From a virus, in the IMG/VR virus record IMGVR_UViG_3300042516_002750, positions 1-41,308 of that record: a stretch of 41,308 nt of DNA; one strand, written 5' to 3'. Below the pieces are notes generated by a model. That model saw only the letters and a program-made list of their open reading frames with translations, was not told the origin of the DNA and searched no databases. Below are positions 13,134 through 19,642 of this stretch, one piece after another (position 1 is the stretch's first letter; each line of letters begins with the position of its first letter). A program made the translations under genes and the position numbers.

Positions 13134-13403
13134 TTAATTAGTTTTATAAACGTTGTAGAATACCCAAAACACACAGACAAAGCCAACCAACAAGCAATAA
13201 AGAAATGCTAACATTAAATAAGTTTTAATAACTTCTTTTTTTGCAAACATATATTCATCTCGCTCATCTATCCTATAAGAATGAAGCCATTTAAATTTTT
13301 TGTATTTATAATTGAAACTTTTAGAAAAAAGTTTTTTGTGCCACTTTATAATTAAGTAAATATTTGTAAGGGCGTAGAATGAAGTAATTAATATTATAAT
13401 CAT
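13134..13403 (-). CDS. Small two-helix membrane protein
   Basis: 89 residues with two predicted membrane segments, about residues 2-19 (IIILITSFYALTNIYLI) and 63-83 (YLMLAFLYCLLVGFVCVFWVF), separated by a basic loop of some 40 residues. Both ends would face the same side. Function unknown; such genes in early operons sometimes act in superinfection exclusion, which is speculation here. Confidence 0.6.
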   Translation of the reverse strand: MIIILITSFYALTNIYLIIKWHKKLFSKSFNYKYKKFKWLHSYRIDERDEYMFAKKEVIKTYLMLAFLYCLLVGFVCVFWVFYNVYKTN

Positions 13404-13449
13404 ATTTTTTGTTTTTAAAATGTTTGTTTTAATTGGTTAATTATTTTGG

Positions 13450-13593
13450 TTATCTTTTATCTTCGTAAAGTGCGTCTAATCTACTTTGTAAATCACTTAT
13501 TAATTCTTTTAATAATTCTTCATAATCATAATAACTTAGTCCTTTGGTTTCTGTGGTTATTAAATTTTGAATTTTTTCTATTTTTTCTTCCAT
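13450..13593 (-). CDS. Small acidic hypothetical protein (47 aa)
   Basis: 47 residues from ATG 13593 to TAA 13450: EEKIEKIQNLITTETKGLS, then a YEELLKELISDLQSRLDALYED helix. It is one base from the end of the VRR-NUC gene and so fits the operon. The heptad-like pattern suggests a short coiled coil. Not recognised. Confidence 0.58.
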   Translation of the reverse strand: MEEKIEKIQNLITTETKGLSYYDYEELLKELISDLQSRLDALYEDKR

Positions 13594-13594
13594 T

Positions 13595-13957
13595 TTATAT
13601 TTGTTTTAATTGTTTGCCTAAACTGAAATAAACATCTATCACATTCTTTGCCGTTTCAAAGTCGTAGCAAACTTTAGTGTACCAGTTTATTTTTTCTAAC
13701 TTGTTTATAAAATTTATTTGATTTTCGTTTACTCTATTTGGTTTTATTTTTAGTTCAATAGCTAAACCGTTATAACTACCCATTGGATTAAGTACAAGCA
13801 CATCACAAACACCTGCTAACACTCCCATTTTTTTTAGTTTACTCGCTTCTATAACATTTCTACTACCTCCATTTGGGACGTGAAAAAATATTTTTTCTTT
13901 GTATTGTATTTGTAAATAGCGTATAACCTGTATTTGTAGTTGGTCTTCCTTAGTCAT
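13595..13957 (-). CDS. VRR-NUC domain nuclease
   Basis: 120 residues, the usual size of stand-alone VRR-NUC proteins. The PD-(D/E)xK core is visible: FFHVPNGGSRN near residues 28-38, GVCDVLVL with the metal-binding Asp near 56, and LAIELK with the Glu and Lys near 67-70. Phage members are thought to be structure-specific endonucleases acting on replication or recombination intermediates (Holliday-junction type). The neighbours, an ERF-like annealing protein and replication genes, fit that role. Confidence 0.85.
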   Translation of the reverse strand: MTKEDQLQIQVIRYLQIQYKEKIFFHVPNGGSRNVIEASKLKKMGVLAGVCDVLVLNPMGSYNGLAIELKIKPNRVNENQINFINKLEKINWYTKVCYDFETAKNVIDVYFSLGKQLKQI

Positions 13958-14306
13958 TTAGTTTCTGTTTAAAATGTTCAATTACTGTATTAGAAATGTG
14001 CGCATAGTAGTCTTTAAACTCGGTAAAGCCTTTATTATCCTTTTGCCAGTTTAGAAACCAAACCGCCCTTAATCTTTGGCTTTGCGTTTTTTTGCTGTCG
14101 TACAAGTCCAAATCAATCTTATCTAATTCAATCAACTCATCTTTATTTATTTTATCCTGCCCTTTAAAATAGAGTATGCCGTGTGTTTGAAATAAATCAT
14201 CTAACTCTTGTTTTTGTTCTTTAGTTAATTCAAGTGTGTTAAATGTTATACTAAATGATTTGTCGGACTTTGGTCGGTAGTTGGTTAATGTGCAAGCGAT
14301 TAGCAT
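13950..14306 (-). CDS. Conserved hypothetical protein of the recombination module
   Basis: 118 residues. ELTKEQKQELDDLFQTHGILYFKG and the later KTQSQRLRAVWFLNWQKDNKGF segment form a pattern I have seen beside ERF or RecT-type genes in Bacteroidota phages; no biochemical function is known to me. Overlaps the VRR-NUC gene by 8 bases and gene 14300-14530 by 7, so expression is coupled. Confidence 0.6.
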   Translation of the reverse strand: MLIACTLTNYRPKSDKSFSITFNTLELTKEQKQELDDLFQTHGILYFKGQDKINKDELIELDKIDLDLYDSKKTQSQRLRAVWFLNWQKDNKGFTEFKDYYAHISNTVIEHFKQKLND

Positions 14307-14530
14307 ATATTGTGGCGCATTTTAAATTCATAATCTTTTAGCTGTTTGTAGGCGTTTATGGAGGCTTTTTTTAATCTTTTGTATTCCTCATCAATTTGAA
14401 AAAAATCGTCCTTTACTTCAACAGATTTTATTTCATAATCGTATTCATTAACTAAATGGCACTCGTTGCGTATAGCCTCCCATTTGTAAAGTTCTAACCT
14501 TACAGTTATGTATTCGTTCTCATTAATCAT
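14300..14530 (-). CDS. Small hypothetical protein
   Basis: 76 residues, highly charged: VRLELYKWEAIRNECHLVNEYDYEIKSVEVKDDFFQIDEEYKRLKKA. Probably a beta hairpin plus a long helix. Not recognised. Overlaps the ERF gene by 8 bases and gene 13950-14306 by 7, a normal position for small partners of annealing proteins. Confidence 0.58.
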   Translation of the reverse strand: MINENEYITVRLELYKWEAIRNECHLVNEYDYEIKSVEVKDDFFQIDEEYKRLKKASINAYKQLKDYEFKMRHNIC

Positions 14531-15074
14531 TTGTAAACCCTTTCTTTATTGCTTTAGAGTGAAGTATAATTATTTCGTGTTGTTTAAGTTCGCTATCTAA
14601 TTGAATGAAGTTTGATTTTAATTCAGCATCGTTTTTGCTTTTGCTTAAAAATGATTTAGCTTCTTCAATACGGACGTGCAAGGGTTTAGGCTCATTAATT
14701 GTTTGTGCTTTAGGTGCTACATTTGTACTTTGTGCATCATCATCATCTATTTCTAATGCTAATAGCGAAGCGAGTGTATAACGTCTAAAGTAAGTAATAG
14801 CACTGCCTAATTGCTGTGGAGTTAAATTACTGGGTAAGTCAATAAAGCTAACCTCTTTATTTCCGTTATAACTCAACTGTGTACCAGCTTTGTTATCAAA
14901 TATTGGTTGAGTAATTAATACGCCAACTTCATTTAATATAGGCTTAACCTCGCTTAGTATTTGAGTTAATGAAGCGTAGGTATTTTTGAAATGTGGATTT
15001 TTACTATCCTTTTTTATTACTGAAATTTTCTTTTGAAATTCGAGTAGTTGAGTTTCTAACGTTTGTTTTTCCAT
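14523..15074 (-). CDS. ERF-family single-strand annealing protein
   Basis: 183 residues. The N-terminal domain has SKNPHFKNTYASLTQILSEVKPIL followed by GVLITQPI and LTPQQLGSAITYFRRYTLASLLALEIDDDDA, the signature of the ERF superfamily (P22 Erf type). These proteins anneal complementary single strands in phage recombination. The domain ends near residue 115; the rest is a charged linker and a helical tail. Next to a VRR-NUC nuclease, it forms a typical phage recombination module. Confidence 0.87.
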   Translation of the reverse strand: MEKQTLETQLLEFQKKISVIKKDSKNPHFKNTYASLTQILSEVKPILNEVGVLITQPIFDNKAGTQLSYNGNKEVSFIDLPSNLTPQQLGSAITYFRRYTLASLLALEIDDDDAQSTNVAPKAQTINEPKPLHVRIEEAKSFLSKSKNDAELKSNFIQLDSELKQHEIIILHSKAIKKGFTND

Positions 15075-15092
15075 TTTTTTATTTTTTAATTG

Positions 15093-15338
15093 TTAATAGT
15101 TTAGATATATGTTTGTGTTTTTTTTCATTACTTCAATAGCTTTTTTTAATCGGAGTTCAAGTAATTCACTATTTCCTTTACTTAACTCCGTTGCTATTTC
15201 TAAACAGTGTTTTTCATTGTTGCTAATTGTTTGTAAAAGCATTTCGTGCCGTGCCACCCTTAAAATTGGTACATAAATTTCATCGAGCCTCATTGTACCT
15301 TTTAAATGATTTGAATAGTTGATGTTTACATTTGGCAC
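15093..15338 (-). CDS. Small hypothetical protein
   Basis: 81 residues: an Asn-rich start, then RLDEIYVPILRVARHEMLLQTISNNEKHCLEIATELSKGNSELLELRLKKAIEVMKKN, which looks like two long helices. Not recognised. Lies 18 bases upstream of the ERF gene in the same operon. Confidence 0.58.
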   Translation of the reverse strand: MPNVNINYSNHLKGTMRLDEIYVPILRVARHEMLLQTISNNEKHCLEIATELSKGNSELLELRLKKAIEVMKKNTNIYLNY

Positions 15339-15417
15339 TATTCCAGTTAATAATTCCGTTAATTCCGAACGCTTTTAAAAAATTTTTAATCACGTTTGTT
15401 TGATATTTTTTTTTCAT
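15280..15417 (-). CDS. Possible small protein (45 aa)
   Basis: From ATG 15417 to TGA 15280: a basic KKKYQTNVIKNFLKAFGINGIINW start. It overlaps gene 15093-15338 by 59 bases and gene 15386-15532 by 32 bases, and contains no motif. It could be real, since this operon is dense, but the overlaps make it doubtful. Confidence 0.25.
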   Translation of the reverse strand: MKKKYQTNVIKNFLKAFGINGIINWNSAKCKHQLFKSFKRYNEAR

Positions 15418-15532
15418 TTAAAAATTTGTTTTTAATCGTTACATTGTATTTACTTTCTAATACTCTTAAATAGAGTGAAATATCAAACCTGTCCCAAAAC
15501 TGTATAGCTGATACTAATTGCGTTGTATTCAT
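15386..15532 (-). CDS. Small hypothetical protein (48 aa)
   Basis: From ATG 15532 to TAA 15386: TTQLVSAIQFWDRFDISLYLRVLESKY, then a basic tail. Its start overlaps the stop of gene 15529-15789 by 4 bases, the ATGA-type coupling usual in this operon, which favours it being real. Not recognised. Confidence 0.5.
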   Translation of the reverse strand: MNTTQLVSAIQFWDRFDISLYLRVLESKYNVTIKNKFLNEKKISNKRD

Positions 15533-15789
15533 TTTTTTAGAATGTATAAAAATTTATTTACTTCGGCTTTAATTATTTCAAAGTCCCTTTGATTTTCATT
15601 TTCCGCAACCAGTTCCAAATACTCGTTTACGTTATCAATGTTTATCCAGTCTCCTTTGTAGGTAACAAAAATCATTTCGCTTTCTCGGTATAAAGCACCA
15701 TCAACAAAGCAGTAATGTTCTGGCTCGTTGCTCATAATACTGTCCAAGTATTCTAAATGATTGTTTGCGCCCTCTGTTAAATAACACAT
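15529..15789 (-). CDS. Small hypothetical protein
   Basis: 86 residues: CYLTEGANNHLEYLDSIMSNEPEHYCFVDGALYRE, then DWINIDNVNEYLELVAENENQRDF. Acidic; not recognised. Second gene of the early operon, 15 bases downstream of the HTH regulator. Confidence 0.58.
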   Translation of the reverse strand: MCYLTEGANNHLEYLDSIMSNEPEHYCFVDGALYRESEMIFVTYKGDWINIDNVNEYLELVAENENQRDFEIIKAEVNKFLYILKK

Positions 15790-15804
15790 ATCTTTTTTTT
15801 TAAA

Positions 15805-16053
15805 TTAATTTGATAATTGTGTATTGATAAATACTATTGATTTCAATTCCTCTTCGTTTTTTTTATTAACCTCTATTGCTTTTTTATTGTAATAAGCCTT
15901 AATAGCTTCATAAGTCTTTTCGCTCGTTTGATTTGAGTTTAAAGCGTTACTAATAGTAGTTCGGCTTATGCCTGTTTGATTATGAATAAGTGCAATGTCC
16001 CCAAATTCATATAATGCTTTCCAGTTCAATTTTACTCGTTTGTGTATTTTCAT
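15805..16053 (-). CDS. HTH regulator, first gene of the early operon
   Basis: 82 residues. FGDIALIHNQTGISRTTISNALNSNQTSEKTYEAIKAYY is a helix-turn-helix of the Cro or LacI kind (turn at QTGIS, recognition helix TTISNALNS), followed by a helical tail. As the first gene after the early promoter at 16088-16119 it is well placed to control that promoter. The similar promoter at 26605 may be a second target. The short length suggests a Cro-like repressor rather than a full-length CI-type protein. Confidence 0.7.
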   Translation of the reverse strand: MKIHKRVKLNWKALYEFGDIALIHNQTGISRTTISNALNSNQTSEKTYEAIKAYYNKKAIEVNKKNEEELKSIVFINTQLSN

Positions 16054-16087
16054 ATTATATTGTTATCTTTGTTTTTAATTAATAATG

Positions 16088-16119
16088 CAAATATACAAAC
16101 ATTTTTACTAAAATACAAA
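16088..16119 (-). promoter_or_regulatory. Early leftward promoter
   Basis: On the minus strand TTTG (16119-16116) and TATATTTG (16095-16088) are separated by 20 bases, matching the Bacteroidota promoter pattern TTTG-N19-21-TAnnTTTG. The gene start at 16053 is about 35 bases downstream. The motif GTTTGTAT occurs twice in this stretch, 20 bases apart, and could be an operator. Confidence 0.6.
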
Positions 16120-16203
16120 CTTTTTGGAATAAAGTTATTAACAACGCTATGTTAAAAGTTATTTAAAGTCCGAAAACTAATTCAAAGTTAATTGGTACAA
16201 CTC

Positions 16204-16313
16204 GGGAACGGTTTGGGAACGGTTTGGGAACGGTTTGGGAACGGTTTGGGAACGGTTTGGGAACGGTTTGGGAACGGTTTGGGAACGGTTTGGGAACGGT
16301 TTGGGAACGGTTT
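16204..16313. repeat. Ten perfect tandem 11-bp repeats (iteron-like)
   Basis: Ten uninterrupted copies of GGGAACGGTTT occupy 16204-16313, followed by a partial unit. GGTACAAC occurs on both edges, at 16194-16201 and 16315-16322. The 11-bp period is close to one helical turn, so the copies face the same side of the DNA. The location between the divergent early and late units, and the initiator-like gene nearby, suggest an origin or operator array; that is inference. Confidence 0.7.
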
Positions 16314-16397
16314 GGGTACAACGCTCTACCCAAATAAAATAGGGCTTACACTAAATTAAGTTTTGAGGCGGAAAAACAAAACACAAACATTTGTATT

Positions 16398-16429
16398 AAA
16401 AAAAACCTAAAGACGGCAATCTTTAGGTT
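16398..16429 (-). terminator. Intrinsic terminator (leftward)
   Basis: AACCTAAAGA (16404-16413) and TCTTTAGGTT (16420-16429) form a perfect 10-bp stem with a 6-base loop, followed on the minus strand by a run of T overlapping 16405-16398. No T-run follows on the plus strand, so it acts leftward. Confidence 0.75.
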
Positions 16430-16515
16430 CTACTTCATAAAGTCTTGCTTACAAAGGCGGAAGAAAAAACACTTAAACAGGGCGTTTAGTTAATATTTTT
16501 TTTTAGTGGAACTTT
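16398..16515 (-). ncRNA. Candidate small RNA in the control region
   Basis: A well-formed leftward promoter (16522-16552) is followed about 110 bases later by an intrinsic terminator (16429-16398), with no reading frame longer than a few codons between. The stretch also has a short TAAAC/GTTTA hairpin near 16473-16487. Together these predict a non-coding RNA of about 115-120 bases; start and end are estimates. Confidence 0.5.
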
Positions 16516-16521
16516 ACATTA

Positions 16522-16552
16522 CAAATATAGTTTATTTTTTAATTATAACAAA
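16522..16552 (-). promoter_or_regulatory. Leftward promoter for the candidate small RNA
   Basis: Minus strand TTTG (16552-16549), 19 bases, then TATATTTG (16529-16522): a good Bacteroidota promoter. No protein gene starts between it and the terminator at 16429. It is back-to-back with the rightward TATATTTG at 16562. Confidence 0.55.
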
Positions 16553-16561
16553 TTTTTAACG

Positions 16562-16569
16562 TATATTTG
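16562..16569 (+). promoter_or_regulatory. Probable rightward (late) promoter, -7 box
   Basis: TATATTTG on the plus strand matches the TAnnTTTG box. The upstream -33 box is not clear: the position is a T-run. It is the only such match between the repeats and the terminase genes, so it is the best candidate for late transcription. Transcripts from it would meet the terminator at 16597 before the first gene at 16812. Confidence 0.45.
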
Positions 16570-16596
16570 TACTCATTTTAAACCAAAAATAATACA

Positions 16597-16639
16597 CCTC
16601 CCATGCTTGCGTTTATGCAGCACACTTGGGGGGTTTTTT
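16597..16639 (+). terminator. Leader terminator/attenuator before the late genes
   Basis: CCTCCCA (16597-16603) pairs with TTGGGGGG (16626-16633), with a small inner TGC/GCA stem, then T6 (16634-16639). It lies about 30 bases after the predicted late promoter and 170 bases before the terminase gene. The remaining 16640-16811 stretch is AT-rich with no other structure seen. Confidence 0.6.
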
Positions 16640-16811
16640 CTTTTATTAGCGAATATTTAGAGAAAAAATGTAACAAATAACAAAATTAGTTTATTGTTTA
16701 TTTGCCTTATCAAATATACAGATTATTTTTTTTTTATTCTTTTTGTTAGGAACTTTAAAAGTTTAATTTTTAATTAAATACAATCCTTACAAGGACGATA
16801 TTTACTTTAAT

Positions 16812-17261
16812 ATGGCGAAAAACTATAATATTCACCCTACTCGAATTTTCAAAACTCCGTCCGATTTAGAAAAGGCTTGGAACGAATATAAATTAAATAT
16901 TGTTGAACAGTCTAAAGAATGGCTTAAAGTTCAATTCGTTGGTAAAGATGGAGAAAGGGTTGCCGAGCCTACAAAAGTACCTTATACAATGGAGGGCTTT
17001 GAAAGATTTTGTTATAACAACTATGGAACGGTTGACCAGTACTTTAAAAATAAAGATGGGTATTATACTGACTTTGTCCCTATCTGTTCGCATATAGCCC
17101 GTGAAATACGTGAAAATCAAATTATAGGCGGAATGATGGGCTTCTATAATCCAAGTATAACACAACGCTTAAATAACCTTACGGAAAAAACCGACATTAC
17201 AACAAATGGAGAAGCGATAAAGCAAATTTTTAAAATAGGTGATACAGAAATTGAACTTTAA
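16812..17261 (+). CDS. Terminase small subunit
   Basis: 149 residues. The order KTPSDLEKAWNEYK, PYTMEGFERFCYNNYGTVDQYF, FVPICSHIAREIRENQIIGGMMGFYNPSITQRLNNL and the final TDITTNGEAIKQI match the small terminase family of Bacteroidota phages (P22 gp3-like or similar). It recognises packaging start DNA and recruits the large subunit, which is the next gene. Confidence 0.83.
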   Translation: MAKNYNIHPTRIFKTPSDLEKAWNEYKLNIVEQSKEWLKVQFVGKDGERVAEPTKVPYTMEGFERFCYNNYGTVDQYFKNKDGYYTDFVPICSHIAREIRENQIIGGMMGFYNPSITQRLNNLTEKTDITTNGEAIKQIFKIGDTEIEL

Positions 17262-17312
17262 AAATAAATTTTCCTTTAAAATTGCGACACTCACCGTCGG
17301 ACAAAACGCACT

Positions 17313-18704
17313 TTGAGTAAAGAAACACAAATACTTTTTAACCCATTCCCAAAACAATTAGAATTTTTAAAAGCCGTGTTTAGTAATGATTATAATTTTA
17401 TTATGTATGGAGGTAGTATAAGGGGTGGAAAAACTTTTGCTGGGCTTGGCGCATTACTTTTATTAGCTAAAAAATACCCTAACTCTAAATGGGTAATAGT
17501 TCGTAACACATTACAAACGCTTAAACTTAATACAATACCGTCATTCTTTAAAATATGCCCTATATCTTTTATAAACGCATATAACCAAGACACGCAAACA
17601 GTAACATTAAGCAACAAATCAAAAATTATTTTTTTTGGTGAGAATTTTTCGGATGATAAAGAATTAAACAGATTTAAGGGATTGGAGTGCAATGGTTTTT
17701 TGTTTGAAGAAATAAACGAGTGCCAAGAAAAAACATTTTATAAAGCTATTGAGCGTGCAGGGTCTCACATTATTTCAAATATGCCAAAACCGTTAATTAT
17801 GGCAACTTGTAACCCTGCAAACAACTGGGTTAAAGATTTGATTTATGATAAATGGAAAACAAACGACCTGCCTAAACAATGGCTTTACATACCTTCTAAA
17901 ATAACAGATAACCCATTTATACCAAACGAGTATTTAGATAGCTTAAAAACAATGCCACGTTATGAATATCAAGTATTTGTTGAGGGTGATTGGGATTTAC
18001 AATTAAAAACAGGGGCTGAATTTTATAAAGAGTTTAGTTTGGATAAACACGTTAAAGACGTTAGTTATAAACCCGAATTGCCTTTATGGTTAAGTATTGA
18101 TGAAAATGTACACCCTTATTTCAGTTGTACTGTTTGGCAAATACAAGGTAAAACAGCTACCCAAATTGATGAATTATGTATGCGAAACCCTAACAATACA
18201 ATTAAAGGTTTGTGTAATGAAATTAACGAGCGTTACAGAAATCATACAAGCGGAATGTTAATTACTGGTGATGCTACTTCAAAAAAAGAAGATGTTAAAG
18301 TTGAAAAAGGGTTTAACCTTTATACTTTAATCCGTAATGAATTACAAAAATATAGACCTCAATTAAAGGTATTAAACTCAAACGCAAGTGTATATGTTCG
18401 TGGGCAATTCATTAATAGTTGTTTGTTTAGTAACTTCAAAGGGATAAATATAGTAATTGGTTCAAATTGCAAAGAAAGCATTAAAGATTGGTTAAATACT
18501 AAACAGGATAGTGATGGCACAAAGCTAAAGAAAAAAATTAAAGATAATTTAAGCGGTGTAAGTTTTGAAGAGTTTGGACACTTAACCGATACGGCTGATT
18601 ATTTATTAACTACTGTTTTTCCAAATGAATACGCACTATTTCAAAATGGTGGCAGTTTAATTAAAATATCTTTTGGAAAAACCAAACATAAGAACTTCTA
18701 CTAA
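17313..18704 (+). CDS. Terminase large subunit
   Basis: 463 residues from a TTG start at 17313; the first in-frame ATG would remove the start of the ATPase domain. Walker A-like GGSIRGGKTFAGL is near residues 31-43 and Walker B-like GFLFEEINEC near 127-136. The C-terminal nuclease domain includes LWLSIDENVHPYF (acidic residue near 250) and LITGDAT, ending with the GHLTDTADYLL segment. It pumps DNA into the prohead and cuts it. Confidence 0.9.
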   Translation: MSKETQILFNPFPKQLEFLKAVFSNDYNFIMYGGSIRGGKTFAGLGALLLLAKKYPNSKWVIVRNTLQTLKLNTIPSFFKICPISFINAYNQDTQTVTLSNKSKIIFFGENFSDDKELNRFKGLECNGFLFEEINECQEKTFYKAIERAGSHIISNMPKPLIMATCNPANNWVKDLIYDKWKTNDLPKQWLYIPSKITDNPFIPNEYLDSLKTMPRYEYQVFVEGDWDLQLKTGAEFYKEFSLDKHVKDVSYKPELPLWLSIDENVHPYFSCTVWQIQGKTATQIDELCMRNPNNTIKGLCNEINERYRNHTSGMLITGDATSKKEDVKVEKGFNLYTLIRNELQKYRPQLKVLNSNASVYVRGQFINSCLFSNFKGINIVIGSNCKESIKDWLNTKQDSDGTKLKKKIKDNLSGVSFEEFGHLTDTADYLLTTVFPNEYALFQNGGSLIKISFGKTKHKNFY

Positions 18705-18763
18705 AAAAATTTTACTGGTACAAAACAATTTATATGTTATTAATCTTTTTATTTTAGCACACT

Positions 18764-19642
18764 ATGGCTTATCTAAGATATTTTGACTATTTAAAATCTA
18801 TTCAAGACGTTAATATTCAACAGATTATTAGCCAAGATGATAGCATACGACTTACTGCCGAAGCCGAAGCACAAGCCGAAGTTATTAGCTACTTAATTCA
18901 AAAATACGACATCCAAAAAGAATTTACTGATACTACTATTTGGAGTCCATTAACTGTTTATTATGGAAATAATTTAGTAGAGTTAAACTACCTAGATTAT
19001 ACACCCTCAAAGGCTTACGTTATTAACGATTTAGCCACGCAATTAGGCAACTGTTATATTTGCACAGCTAATACAACTGGCGTATTTGACTCAACTAAAT
19101 GGACTTTACTCGGAAAAAAATTTGATTTGTTTTATATCACTTTGCCAAACCCCGAATTTTATTATAAAAATCTTTATAACACAGGAACTACCGTTTGGTG
19201 GAAAAACAAAAATTATACTGCATTAAAACCGTCTCAATTATTAACACACGATACAGCTTTGCAATACGCTATAAACGAAAATTTACCAAGCGTTAATGTA
19301 TTTCCAGACGACAACCAAAACGGCACTACTTATTGGGGAACTGGTACTACTTATTCAGTAAGCGCAGGAACATTACCAACAAATACAGCCAAATGGACCA
19401 AAGGCGACAGTAGGAGCGTTCAAATAGTGCAAAAGGTAGTTGATATATGTTTATACCATCTACATAGTAGAATTGCACCTCGTAACATACCAGCGTTAAG
19501 AGATAACAGGTATAAAATGGCTATTGAATGGCTACAAATGGCAGGGCAAGGACAAATAACAGCCGACATTCCTTTATTACAAACCAAAACAGATGGGGGT
19601 ATTCGTTGGGGTAGCCAAGTTAAACGTATAAATGATTATTAA
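18764..19642 (+). CDS. Mu gp36-like head-tail adaptor with inserted domain
   Basis: 292 residues, about twice the usual size of gp36/DUF1320-type proteins. The ends (YLRYFDYLKSIQDVNIQQII...AEAEAQAEVISYLIQKYDI, and VDICLYHLHSRIAPRNIPALRDNRYKMAIEWLQMAGQGQITADIP) match the family; the middle (about 60-215) is an insertion with two similar GTTVWWKNKNYTA and WTLLG/KW-type repeats that look like small carbohydrate-binding modules. Stop and next start overlap as TAATG. Confidence 0.75.
   Translation: MAYLRYFDYLKSIQDVNIQQIISQDDSIRLTAEAEAQAEVISYLIQKYDIQKEFTDTTIWSPLTVYYGNNLVELNYLDYTPSKAYVINDLATQLGNCYICTANTTGVFDSTKWTLLGKKFDLFYITLPNPEFYYKNLYNTGTTVWWKNKNYTALKPSQLLTHDTALQYAINENLPSVNVFPDDNQNGTTYWGTGTTYSVSAGTLPTNTAKWTKGDSRSVQIVQKVVDICLYHLHSRIAPRNIPALRDNRYKMAIEWLQMAGQGQITADIPLLQTKTDGGIRWGSQVKRINDY

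Noticed and set aside
10557-16053. Phage integrase, transposase or integron integrase
   Set aside because: No protein in the window shows tyrosine or serine recombinase, DDE or integrase motifs; absence can only be stated for this window.
16204-16313. CRISPR-like array
   Set aside because: The repeats are 11 bp and follow one another with no spacers, and no cas genes are present.
16204-16313. Repetitive peptide coding (GNGLGTVWERF repeat open in all plus frames)
   Set aside because: It is open only because the unit has no stop codon; there is no start codon and the sequence on both sides is non-coding.
17313-18704. Frameshift or truncated 5' end in the terminase gene because no ATG is present
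   Set aside because: A TTG start at 17313 gives a normal N-terminus; the gp30-like gene at 20978 also uses TTG.
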